A stretch of 12,944 nucleotides of DNA from Pseudodesulfovibrio sp. Lineage in GTDB: Bacteria > Desulfobacterota > Desulfovibrionia > Desulfovibrionales > Desulfovibrionaceae. Below, one piece after another: positions 1 through 5,557 of the stretch; the first letter of the stretch is position 1, and the number at the start of each line of letters is the position of its first letter. Both the position numbers and the translations under genes were made by a program. Where the stretch lies: NCBI GenBank assembly GCA_022712815.1, contig JAFLJW010000354.1:1-12944 (forward strand). Direction: 5' to 3'. The notes under the pieces are model-generated. The model saw only the letters and a program-made list of their open reading frames with translations. It made no database searches and was not told the DNA's origin.

Positions 1-177
1 GTCCTCGGCCAGAGCGGTACGGATTCCCCGCTCAATTGAAACAGTCGATGCCTTGACACCGGTTGTGTCGGCGTCGAGGTAAATCCTGACAGGTTCAGCC
101 GGTGGTGCCGCCCAGACCAAGGATGGCATCCAGCCCACAAATAAGGCAATTACAAACAACTGCAAAACGTTGTTCAT
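1..177 (-). CDS. Periplasmic ligand-binding protein, N-terminal part (runs off left edge)
   Basis: The first 59 codons of a minus-strand gene are open to the window edge. The start is ATG at 177, five bases after a GGGAGG ribosome site. Residues 1-23 form a signal peptide: a short polar start, a hydrophobic run (VLQLFVIALFVGW) and a cleavage site near VWAA. The mature start, with VRIYLDADTTG followed by a VSIERGIRTAL helix, resembles the opening strand and first helix of type I periplasmic binding folds. That fold is used by LivJ-type ABC substrate-binding proteins and related receptors. The ligand cannot be named from this fragment. The identification as a secreted protein is firm; the family is an inference from the N-terminal pattern. 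Confidence 0.6.
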   Translation of the reverse strand, partial: MNNVLQLFVIALFVGWMPSLVWAAPPAEPVRIYLDADTTGVKASTVSIERGIRTALAED

Positions 178-199
178 TTTTTCCTCCCGTCTAAGTTGC

Positions 200-249
200 G
201 ATCACCAGTTTGAGGTGATCTCTTATACAGATTTATTTTGCTGTTTTCA
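200..249 (-). promoter_or_regulatory. Possible promoter and operator upstream of the ligand-binding protein
   Basis: On the minus strand a TATAAG -10 element lies at 222-227, with a poor -35 (TGAAAA, 244-249) 16 bases upstream. Just downstream, over the expected transcription start, is a perfect 7-bp inverted repeat: GATCACC at 200-206 and GGTGATC at 214-220, separated by 7 bases. The position between the -10 and the ribosome site suits a repressor operator, though it could also fold as a hairpin in the leader RNA. The repeat is seen directly; its function is inferred. Confidence 0.35.
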
Positions 250-494
250 TTTACCTTTTAATCCGGCTCATTACCTTTGATTTATGCATCCATCAGGCAG
301 AGAACCGAATACCTCATTCCAAATTCAATACACCATAAACTATCGGCGATGTCCAGATTGCGAATGATTGTTTGACAGGACCGGTAGCCGCAATTCATCC
401 GGTTGAAGTGTACTTTTTTGAGTTTCCAGTGGAGTGCTCAAGACGAGCCTTTTTTGAAAGGAAGGAAAAAGCATCCTTTGACCAGATAAGCCAT
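228..494. other. AT-rich stretch without a recognisable gene
   Basis: No open frame here has a ribosome site and protein-like composition. The plus-strand frame from 372 runs across the small-RNA locus and its terminator and has no convincing start. Apart from the weak -35 at its left edge (244-249), nothing else was recognised. Confidence 0.5.
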
Positions 495-520
495 AAGAAA
501 AGCCCCCGGAATCGGGGGCT
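495..520 (-). terminator. Intrinsic terminator of the small RNA
   Basis: A perfect 8-bp GC-rich stem (AGCCCCCG and CGGGGGCT, 501-520) with a 4-base loop is followed on the minus strand by TTTCTT. On the plus side the flank is not T-rich, so it acts in the minus direction. Confidence 0.75.
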
Positions 521-667
521 ATCAATAAAGACTTCGTTTGTTAGGAGGTTGCCGAGATACGGGCCTCTACCAAAGGATGGTTGTTTTGAAAGTTGCCTGG
601 AAACGCTGTCCGATTCAAAGAATCTTGAGGTTTTGTAGGGCGTTTACTGAAAACGGTCCTTTGACTT
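495..667 (-). ncRNA. Probable small structured RNA, about 170 nt
   Basis: A complete transcription unit without an ORF lies on the minus strand. The promoter at 674-701 predicts a start near 667, and an intrinsic terminator at 495-520 closes the unit. Within it are short perfect hairpins, at 641-655 (CGTTT/AAACG) and 612-624 (GATTC/GAATC). Near the 3' end, at 543-548, the RNA carries CCUCCU, complementary to a Shine-Dalgarno sequence. Size and layout would suit 6S RNA or a trans-acting sRNA. However, I could not build the long 6S rod with a closing 5'/3' stem, and I see no SRP, RNase P or tmRNA signature. The family is therefore unassigned. Confidence 0.5.
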
Positions 668-673
668 AAGTGT

Positions 674-701
674 ATCATACGCCACTGTCAGATCATTGCA
701 A
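674..701 (-). promoter_or_regulatory. Sigma70-type promoter of the small RNA
   Basis: Minus-strand TTGCAA (696-701) is followed after 16 bases by TATGAT (674-679). It sits just past the glsB stop codon, in a non-coding gap, and points into the small-RNA region. Confidence 0.55.
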
Positions 702-721
702 GCTATTTCGGATTATCATTA

Positions 722-961
722 CTATTTTTTTATTAGTCCTATGATAAACAGCAGGATGACCGCGCCAGCGGTGGCAGTCAGCAGTCCTCCGATCAAGCCG
801 GTGCCGCTGATGCCCAGTTGTCCGAAGACGAATCCACCGACAACTGCGCCGACCACGCCGACAACCAGATTGCCGACAAGACCAAAACCGCCACCTTTCA
901 TTATCTTTCCTGCCAGGAAGCCAGCGACCAACCCTATCAACAAGAACATGATAACGCTCAT
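722..961 (-). CDS. GlsB/YeaQ/YmgE family small membrane protein
   Basis: This 79-aa, very hydrophobic, glycine-rich protein has three predicted membrane segments. Its order is MSVIMFLLIGLVAGFLAGKI, then a GGGFGLVGNLVVGVVGAVVGG stretch, then a C-terminal AVILLFIIGLIKK. Length (family about 80-90 aa) and motifs such as LVAGFLAGKIMKG and GNLVVGVVGAVVGG match the transglycosylase-associated (GlsB) family of inner-membrane proteins. That family is often linked to stress, but its biochemical role is unsettled. The ATG at 961 was chosen because AAGGAG precedes it by 7 bases; longer versions would spoil the N-terminal helix. It follows the rubredoxin gene by 77 bases and may share its promoter. Confidence 0.85.
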   Translation of the reverse strand: MSVIMFLLIGLVAGFLAGKIMKGGGFGLVGNLVVGVVGAVVGGFVFGQLGISGTGLIGGLLTATAGAVILLFIIGLIKK

Positions 962-980
962 GCAACTTCTCCTTGGAAAG

Positions 981-1002
981 CAGAGCCGGTCACCCGGCCC
1001 TG
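981..1002 (-). other. Hairpin between rubredoxin and the GlsB-family gene
   Basis: Arms at 981-989 and 994-1002 pair over 9 bp (one G-U) around a 4-base loop. On the minus strand it is followed only by CTTTCC, so it would be at best a weak terminator. It could also stabilise the upstream message or reduce expression of the downstream gene. Confidence 0.4.
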
Positions 1003-1038
1003 TATTGATTACCATGATCCAACTGCTGTCTCAGGCAG

Positions 1039-1194
1039 CTACACTTTCTCGAAGTATTCCTTTTCCGCGCCACATTCCGGGCAAACCCAATCCTCGGGCA
1101 GGTCTTCGAATTTGGTTCCGATTGCAATGTTATTTTCAGGATCGCCTTCAGCGGGATCGTAAATATAGCCACATGGGCATTCCCATTTTTCCAT
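1039..1194 (-). CDS. Rubredoxin
   Basis: This 51-aa protein begins at ATG 1194, seven bases after GGAGG. Two iron-binding knuckles are visible: C6-P-C8-G-Y near the N-terminus and C38-P-E-C41-G near the C-terminus. Between them are the family motifs YDPAEGDP and FEDLPEDWVCPECG. Rubredoxins carry one Fe(Cys)4 centre and transfer single electrons in the cytoplasm, in sulfate reducers often to oxygen or superoxide detoxification enzymes. One oddity: the first knuckle reads C-P-C-G (CxC) rather than the usual CxxCG, a one-residue deletion seen in some type II rubredoxins. The rest is canonical in length and spacing. It is first in a probable two-gene unit with the GlsB-like gene. Confidence 0.93.
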   Translation of the reverse strand: MEKWECPCGYIYDPAEGDPENNIAIGTKFEDLPEDWVCPECGAEKEYFEKV

Positions 1195-1227
1195 AATAAA
1201 ACCTCCATGGTTTTTCAGTTTGAAATC

Positions 1228-1255
1228 ATCATAGCAAAACGGCTAGGCGTTTCAA
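1228..1255 (-). promoter_or_regulatory. Sigma70-type promoter of the rubredoxin gene
   Basis: Minus-strand TTGAAA (1250-1255), a 16-base spacer, and TATGAT (1228-1233). It lies 33 bases before the rubredoxin start codon. Confidence 0.65.
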
Positions 1256-1389
1256 GATAATTAGACACGCTATCCATCTTTTTTTTGCAAAAGTAAAACA
1301 TGCCGATCAAATAAAACGCCTTTTTTGTTTGGATGCACCATGATAATCACGTATGGTCAGCAGAGCATAAACACTTTTGGAGGGCCGAC

Positions 1390-1725
1390 ATGCCACGCAA
1401 AATAATACTTTCGATCATCTTGGTCCTGCTTTTGGCCTTTCCGGCATTGGCGCGTACGGGAAGCGCGACCATCTACGGCGTTGTCAACTACAATGGCGCA
1501 CCTTTGGTGGGTGCATTGGTCACGGTCATCGGCGAGATCTCCTACACCAACAAATCAGTAAGTACCAATGGCAAGGGGGTTTACATCCTCGATAAATTGC
1601 CAATGGATGAATATATCATTCGCGTTCTGGGGCAACCGGACGGAGTCTACAAACCAAATGAAAAAAATGTCTTTCTCTGGCACAAAAAAACAAAAGAAGT
1701 AAATTTTTCTATGGAAAAGAAATAG
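1390..1725 (+). CDS. Secreted carboxypeptidase-regulatory-like domain protein
   Basis: This 111-aa protein begins at ATG 1390, five bases after GGAGGG; an upstream in-frame ATG at 1333 lacks a ribosome site. Residues 1-21 are a signal peptide (basic MPRK, hydrophobic ILSIILVLLLAF, cleavage after ALA). The remainder is one small beta-sandwich of the CarboxypepD_reg type: GVVNYNGAPLVGALVTV opens the fold, STNGKGVYILDKLP is the typical turn with the YxLxxLP-like strand, and EYIIRVLGQ follows. Such domains are carried by exported proteins and often bind or present other partners; no catalytic residues are expected. It stands alone, convergent with ruvB. The precise role is unknown. Confidence 0.7.
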   Translation: MPRKIILSIILVLLLAFPALARTGSATIYGVVNYNGAPLVGALVTVIGEISYTNKSVSTNGKGVYILDKLPMDEYIIRVLGQPDGVYKPNEKNVFLWHKKTKEVNFSMEKK

Positions 1726-1738
1726 CGATCAGACCAAC

Positions 1739-1768
1739 AAAAAAACCGCCAACATGGCGGTTTTTTTT
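1739..1768. terminator. Bidirectional terminator between the secreted protein gene and ruvB
   Basis: CCGCC (1746-1750) and GGCGG (1756-1760) pair around AACAT. The stem is flanked by 7 A on the left and 8 T on the right, so it terminates both the plus-strand gene and the minus-strand ruv transcript. Confidence 0.88.
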
Positions 1769-1788
1769 GTTTTCAAGTTGAAAAGTTA

Positions 1789-2778
1789 TCAGAGAAGCCT
1801 GAGCTGGTCTTCATCTTCCATCCGAACCTTCAGATGCCGGTACGCCTTGGCCGTGGCGACCCGTCCGCGCGGGGTGCGTTTCAGGAATCCGCACTGGATG
1901 AGGTATGGTTCGTAAATATCCTCGATGGTGCGGACCTCCTCGGCGCAGGCCGCGGCAATGGTCTTTAGTCCCACCGGGCCGCCGTTGAAATTTTCCACCA
2001 TGAGGGAGAGAATCTTGCGGTCCATGCTGTCCAGTCCGTACTGATCGACCTCCAGCCGCTCCAGTGATGATTCGGCAATCTCCTTGGTGACCACGCCGTC
2101 GCCGTGTACCAGTGCGTAATCTCGCACGCGCCTGAGCAACCGATTGGCGATACGAGGAGTGCCACGGGCTCGTCTGCCAATGGCCAGTGCGCCATCAGGC
2201 TCGACCGTGACATCGATGATCTTTGCCGCCCGTTCGACAATGCAGCCAAGCTCTTCGGGTGAGTAAAATTCTATGCGGAAGATGCAGCCGAAGCGGTCGC
2301 GAAGCGGGGATGTGAGCAGCCCCAGACGGGTGGTTGCTCCCACCAGCGTGAACGGCTCAAGGTCGAGTTTCACCGTGCGTGCGCCGGGACCGGAACCGAT
2401 AACCAGATCAATCTGGAAATCCTCCATGGCCGGGTACAGCACTTCCTCCACCGTGGCAGGCATGCGATGAATTTCGTCGATGAACAGGATATCGCCGCGC
2501 TCAAGATTGGTGAGGATGGCGGCCAGGTCGCCGGACCGTTCCATGACCGGACCGGACGTGGAGACCATGTTCACGCCGAGTTCGGAGGCCATGATTCGCG
2601 CCAGTGTGGTCTTGCCCAGACCGGGATTGCCATAAAAAAGCGTGTGGTCGAGCGAGCGTTCGCGCTCGGTGGCTGCCCGGATAAAGACATCGAGATTACT
2701 GCGCAGGTCTTCCTGGCCGATGAAGTCTTTGAGGCTCCTGGGCCGGACGTTTTCTTCCGGGAGAGTGCATTTGCTCAT
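1789..2778 (-). CDS. ruvB: Holliday junction branch migration ATPase RuvB
   Basis: This 329-aa AAA+ motor forms hexameric rings on either side of the RuvA-bound Holliday junction and drives branch migration with ATP. Visible motifs are Walker A GNPGLGKTT (50-58), Walker B LFIDEIHR (98-105), sensor 1 GATTR (147-151), the SPLRDRFG arginine-finger region (157-164), sensor 2 GTPRIANRLLRR (206-217), and a C-terminal winged helix from about 255 containing GGPVGLKTIA. The length is normal for the family. The second Walker A residue is Asn where E. coli has Pro, a tolerated loop position. Its ATG overlaps the ruvA stop by 4 bases, implying translational coupling and balanced RuvA/RuvB synthesis. Confidence 0.97.
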   Translation of the reverse strand: MSKCTLPEENVRPRSLKDFIGQEDLRSNLDVFIRAATERERSLDHTLFYGNPGLGKTTLARIMASELGVNMVSTSGPVMERSGDLAAILTNLERGDILFIDEIHRMPATVEEVLYPAMEDFQIDLVIGSGPGARTVKLDLEPFTLVGATTRLGLLTSPLRDRFGCIFRIEFYSPEELGCIVERAAKIIDVTVEPDGALAIGRRARGTPRIANRLLRRVRDYALVHGDGVVTKEIAESSLERLEVDQYGLDSMDRKILSLMVENFNGGPVGLKTIAAACAEEVRTIEDIYEPYLIQCGFLKRTPRGRVATAKAYRHLKVRMEDEDQLRLL

Positions 2779-3389
2779 GAACGCGCCGCATTGATTTTCT
2801 TGAGCACCGCCCGGATGGCCCCGGCAGCGTCAAGGTCTGGTTCCGCATCAAATATTTCGATAATCATGGGTCGTATTTCGTCCTCAGCGTATCCCAGCCC
2901 CTTGAGTGCCGCAAGGGTGTCCAGATACTCGCCCTGCGGTCCTTGCAAAGAATCGTCCTTGCCCGTGAGCTTGACCGGCTTCAACTTGTTCACCTTGTCC
3001 TTGAGGTTCCACAATATCTGCTTGGCCGATTTCGGCCCGATGCCCGGAACGGTGGAGAGCATGGCGACATCCTCGCGGAAAGCTATTTCGCGCAGGTGCT
3101 CTGCATCAAAGAGAGACAGGATGGCAATGGCCTTTTTCGGCCCCAGCTTGTCGATGGATATGAGCGTGCGGAACAGATCAAGGTCGTCGCTTTTCAGAAA
3201 ACCGAACAGGTCAATGGCCTTTTCCGCCACCTGGGTATGGATGAAGAGCGCGACCTCACTGCCTTTTCCCGGCAGTTTGGCAATGACAGACATGGGCGCG
3301 ACCACATCGTACCCGACACCGCCCGGTGTCAACACCACAAGCCCCTTCTCACTGGCGGACAAGAGTGTCCCTTGCAAATATCCGATCAT
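2775..3389 (-). CDS. ruvA: Holliday junction DNA-binding protein RuvA
   Basis: This 204-aa protein is the tetrameric junction-binding partner of RuvB. The N-terminal OB domain (1-63) starts MIGYLQG and ends DLFGF. Two helix-hairpin-helix motifs follow: SIDKLGPKKAIAIL (78-91) and STVPGIGPKSAKQIL (112-126). After an acidic linker comes domain III (about 153-202, with ALKGLGYAEDEIRPMI), which contacts RuvB. The acidic pin differs from E. coli: the REDA tetrad reads AEKA, so the first acidic residue (E56) is kept and the second is Lys (K57). The start at 3389 has GGAGG six bases upstream. It is separated from ruvC by an unusual 199-base gap. Confidence 0.96.
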   Translation of the reverse strand: MIGYLQGTLLSASEKGLVVLTPGGVGYDVVAPMSVIAKLPGKGSEVALFIHTQVAEKAIDLFGFLKSDDLDLFRTLISIDKLGPKKAIAILSLFDAEHLREIAFREDVAMLSTVPGIGPKSAKQILWNLKDKVNKLKPVKLTGKDDSLQGPQGEYLDTLAALKGLGYAEDEIRPMIIEIFDAEPDLDAAGAIRAVLKKINAARS

Positions 3390-3411
3390 GAAATGCCTCC
3401 GTTGCAGGACA

Positions 3412-3513
3412 TTATCTCAATAACGAGTGAGATTCAAAGGGAATGCTCATTTGAGTCGTTTTACCGAGCAAATCAATGGAGAAAAACAGCAGGGTATTAA
3501 TCATGCGTTTCAT
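3412..3513 (-). CDS. Possible 33-aa small ORF between ruvC and ruvA
   Basis: The 199-base ruvC-ruvA gap holds one short frame with a plausible start: ATG at 3513, preceded by AAAGGTG at a 6-base distance. The product begins MKRMINTLLFFSIDLL, a basic then hydrophobic stretch, and ends in LLR. It could be a leader peptide or membrane-associated small protein, or simply chance. Its stop lies in a 6-bp inverted repeat (3414-3433, ATCTCA/TGAGAT) close to the ruvA ribosome site, an arrangement compatible with translation-dependent control of ruvA. No family is recognised. Confidence 0.3.
   Translation of the reverse strand: MKRMINTLLFFSIDLLGKTTQMSIPFESHSLLR
3414..3433 (-). repeat. Inverted repeat ahead of the ruvA ribosome site
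   Basis: ATCTCA and TGAGAT (6 bp, perfect) are separated by 8 bases, about 15 bases upstream of the ruvA GGAGG. It has no T tract, so it is not an intrinsic terminator. It may be a message stem or a protein site. Confidence 0.3.
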
Positions 3514-3588
3514 GAAAAACACCTTTAGAAAAAGGACGGTATTTTTGGCAAATATAACAGTATGGAAGATCCAGGAGCGGCCAGTAAA

Positions 3589-4095
3589 TCACATGCCGAT
3601 CAGTTTCCGCATCCGCCTTTCATTCAGGTGGCAGATAGCCACGGCCAGCGCGTCCGAAGCATCTTCTGCCCACTTTGGTTTTTTCAGGCCAAGGCAATTG
3701 GCGACCATGAAGGCCACCTGATCCTTGGGGGCGTTGCCGACCCCGACCAGATTTTTTTTTACCTTGGTCGGTTCATATTCGGCCACGGAAATGCCGTTGG
3801 TCGCACAGGCTGCCATGGCAGCCCCCCTTGCCTGTCCCAGTTTCAGGGCGCTTGCGGGATGTTTGCCTACGAAGACGTTTTCAATGGCAGCCTCGACCGG
3901 GTTATGTTTCTTGATAAGGACCTGAAGTTCGTCGAAAATAACTCCCAGTCGGGTCGCCATATCCTTTTTGGCCGGGGTGCGGATGGTGCCGGTTTCGATG
4001 AGTGTGGCCTGCCCGGAAATCTCCAGGACAAAGCCGTAGCCCGTTACCCTTGAACCGGGATCAAGCCCCAGAACGACCAGTCCGCCTTCTGCCAC
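3589..4095 (-). CDS. ruvC: Crossover junction endodeoxyribonuclease RuvC
   Basis: This 168-aa RNase H-fold resolvase nicks the Holliday junction symmetrically after branch migration by RuvAB. The four metal-binding acids are present: D12 in LGLDPGS, E72 in AIENVF, and D145 and D148 in EDASDALAVAICH, matching E. coli D7, E66, D138 and D141. The start is GTG at 4095, two bases after the yebC stop. The ribosome site (GAGGAAGAG) is formed by the last yebC codons, so the two genes are tightly coupled. Length and motif spacing are normal. Confidence 0.97.
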   Translation of the reverse strand: MAEGGLVVLGLDPGSRVTGYGFVLEISGQATLIETGTIRTPAKKDMATRLGVIFDELQVLIKKHNPVEAAIENVFVGKHPASALKLGQARGAAMAACATNGISVAEYEPTKVKKNLVGVGNAPKDQVAFMVANCLGLKKPKWAEDASDALAVAICHLNERRMRKLIGM

Positions 4096-4097
4096 GC

Positions 4098-4841
4098 TTA
4101 CTCTTCCTCGAACAATTCATCCGGGAAATCAGCATTGATGTAGACCTTCTGGACATCATCATTGTCTTCCAGCGCTTCAAACAGGTTCATGACCTTTTTG
4201 CCGGTGGCAACGTCTACGGGGACGAGATTCTCAGGAACCTGACTCATTTCGGCGGACTCGAATTCCATTTTAGCATCGGTAAAGGCTTGCTGCACGGTCA
4301 TGAAATCACCGGGTTCGGTCAGAACAGTGAAAGACTCGTCGTCATCAACGATATCTTCGGCACCGGCATCAAGGCCGACTTCCATCAAATCGTCTTCGGA
4401 GTATTTTTCCTTGTTAAAGACAATGACACCCTTTTTATTGAACATGTAAGAGACTGATCCGGCCTCTGCCATGTTGCCGCCGTGTTTGCCGAAAGCGTGA
4501 CGAACTTCGGCCACGATACGGTTTTTGTTGTCGGAAACAACGTCAACCAGCATGGCGACACCGCCGGGTCCATATCCTTCATATAAAATTTCTGTAAGAT
4601 CGCCACCGGCCAGTTCTCCGGTGCCTTTCTTGATGGCGTTTTCAATCTTGTCCTTGGGCAGGTTGACGGCCTTGGCCTTCTGGATGGCAAGGCGCAGGGT
4701 GGAGTTGTCTTCCGGGTTGCCGCCGCCAGCCTTGGCTGCCAGGATGATGTCCTTGGCCGCTTTGGTGAAAAACTTCGCTCTTTTGGCGTCCTGACGTCCC
4801 TTGCGGTGCTGAATGTTCGCCCATTTACTATGTCCGGCCAT
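4098..4841 (-). CDS. yebC: YebC/TACO1 family translational regulator
   Basis: This 247-aa protein has the family's hallmark N-terminus MAGHSKWANIQHRKG and, at about 66-76, AIQKAKAVNLPKD. The middle contains YEGYGPGGVAMLVDVVSDNKNR and the conserved GSVSYMFNKKGVI segment (about 127-139). The C-terminal part is acidic, as usual. Family members bind ribosomes and help translation through proline-rich stretches (bacterial YebC, mitochondrial TACO1); some were earlier described as transcription regulators (PmpR). The start at 4841 follows AGGAGG by 4 bases. Sitting between rlmE and ruvC is a common bacterial arrangement. Confidence 0.95.
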   Translation of the reverse strand: MAGHSKWANIQHRKGRQDAKRAKFFTKAAKDIILAAKAGGGNPEDNSTLRLAIQKAKAVNLPKDKIENAIKKGTGELAGGDLTEILYEGYGPGGVAMLVDVVSDNKNRIVAEVRHAFGKHGGNMAEAGSVSYMFNKKGVIVFNKEKYSEDDLMEVGLDAGAEDIVDDDESFTVLTEPGDFMTVQQAFTDAKMEFESAEMSQVPENLVPVDVATGKKVMNLFEALEDNDDVQKVYINADFPDELFEEE

Positions 4842-4893
4842 TTTTCCTCCTGAATATTCTCAAAAACTGATTATCTATTGCTGAACGGGCAGC

Positions 4894-5493
4894 TTACTCA
4901 TCTATGCCCTTAAAGCCAAGTGCCACGATGAATAACTCTTTGCTCTCGGCACGAGAACTATGGGGTTTGAAATTCTTGATCTTTCCGAAACGAGGCCGGA
5001 TCAGATTTCTGAAATCATTAATCTCGCCTCCCTCGAATATCTTGACCGCGAAGTTGCCGCCTTTTTTGAGATATTTTGTGGCGACTTCAAAGGCACGCTC
5101 GCACAGTTCCAGACTATGCGCCTGATCCGCAAATTTAATTCCGGTTGTCTTTGGGGCCATATCACTGATAATGACATCAAAAGGCGCAAGGGGTTTGATT
5201 GCCTCAAGAAGCTCTGGCGAGTCCGAAAAGACATCCGCCTGCAAAAAAGTGATGTTGTCCGGGAACGAATGTTTCGTTTCCTGAATGTCCACACCGAGCA
5301 CATGGCCCTGTTTGCCGACTCTTTCCCCGGCAAACTGCGTCCACGAACCGGGAGCCGCGCCAAGGTCGAGCACGGTCTGGCCCTTTCTGAAGATCTGGAA
5401 CCGTTTGTCCATCTCTTTTAGTTTGTAGACTGAACGGGCGGCGTAGTTTTCCTTTTTGGCCCGTTTGAAGTATTTGTCCTGATACTGTTTCAT
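4894..5493 (-). CDS. rlmE: 23S rRNA 2'-O-methyltransferase RlmE (FtsJ/RrmJ)
   Basis: This 199-aa SAM-dependent enzyme corresponds to the one that methylates the 2'-OH of U2552 (E. coli numbering) in the A-loop of 23S rRNA during late large-subunit assembly. The SAM site is LDLGAAPGSWTQ (42-53). The K-D-K-E tetrad is visible as K24 in SVYKL, D111 in SDMAP, K151 in VKIFEG and E186 in KELFIV. ATG 5493 was chosen over longer in-frame starts because GGAG lies 8 bases upstream and the protein then matches the family length (E. coli 209 aa). Extension upstream would read through the divergent intergenic region. It is the first gene of the minus-strand cluster, 52 bases before yebC. Confidence 0.95.
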   Translation of the reverse strand: MKQYQDKYFKRAKKENYAARSVYKLKEMDKRFQIFRKGQTVLDLGAAPGSWTQFAGERVGKQGHVLGVDIQETKHSFPDNITFLQADVFSDSPELLEAIKPLAPFDVIISDMAPKTTGIKFADQAHSLELCERAFEVATKYLKKGGNFAVKIFEGGEINDFRNLIRPRFGKIKNFKPHSSRAESKELFIVALGFKGIDE

Positions 5494-5522
5494 GGTGACG
5501 CTCCTTATCCGGCGTGGAGCGA

Positions 5523-5551
5523 TTTGTAGCCGAATACGCCGAAAAAGCCAA
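5523..5551 (-). promoter_or_regulatory. Candidate promoter for rlmE and the downstream cluster
   Basis: Minus-strand TTGGCT (5546-5551), a 17-base spacer, and TACAAA (5523-5528) lie in the 64-base divergent gap. The match is moderate. No comparable promoter was found for the glycosyltransferase gene on the other strand. Confidence 0.35.
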
Positions 5552-5557
5552 GTTAGC

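Noticed and set aside
495..667. Assignment of the small RNA as 6S RNA
   Set aside because: Length fits, but the 5' and 3' ends do not form a convincing closing stem and the structure looks branched, so it was left unassigned.
990..1208. 72-aa minus-strand ORF overlapping the rubredoxin gene in another frame
   Set aside because: The rubredoxin frame has the cysteine knuckles and a proper start; this frame has no family pattern.
2467..3423. Long plus-strand ORF (318 aa) across ruvA and the start of ruvB
   Set aside because: It lies fully antisense to two unmistakable, coupled genes; its composition (serine/arginine-rich) is that of a codon shadow.
3562..4053. Plus-strand ORF opposite ruvC
   Set aside because: Shadow of a well-supported gene, with no ribosome site and no recognisable domain.
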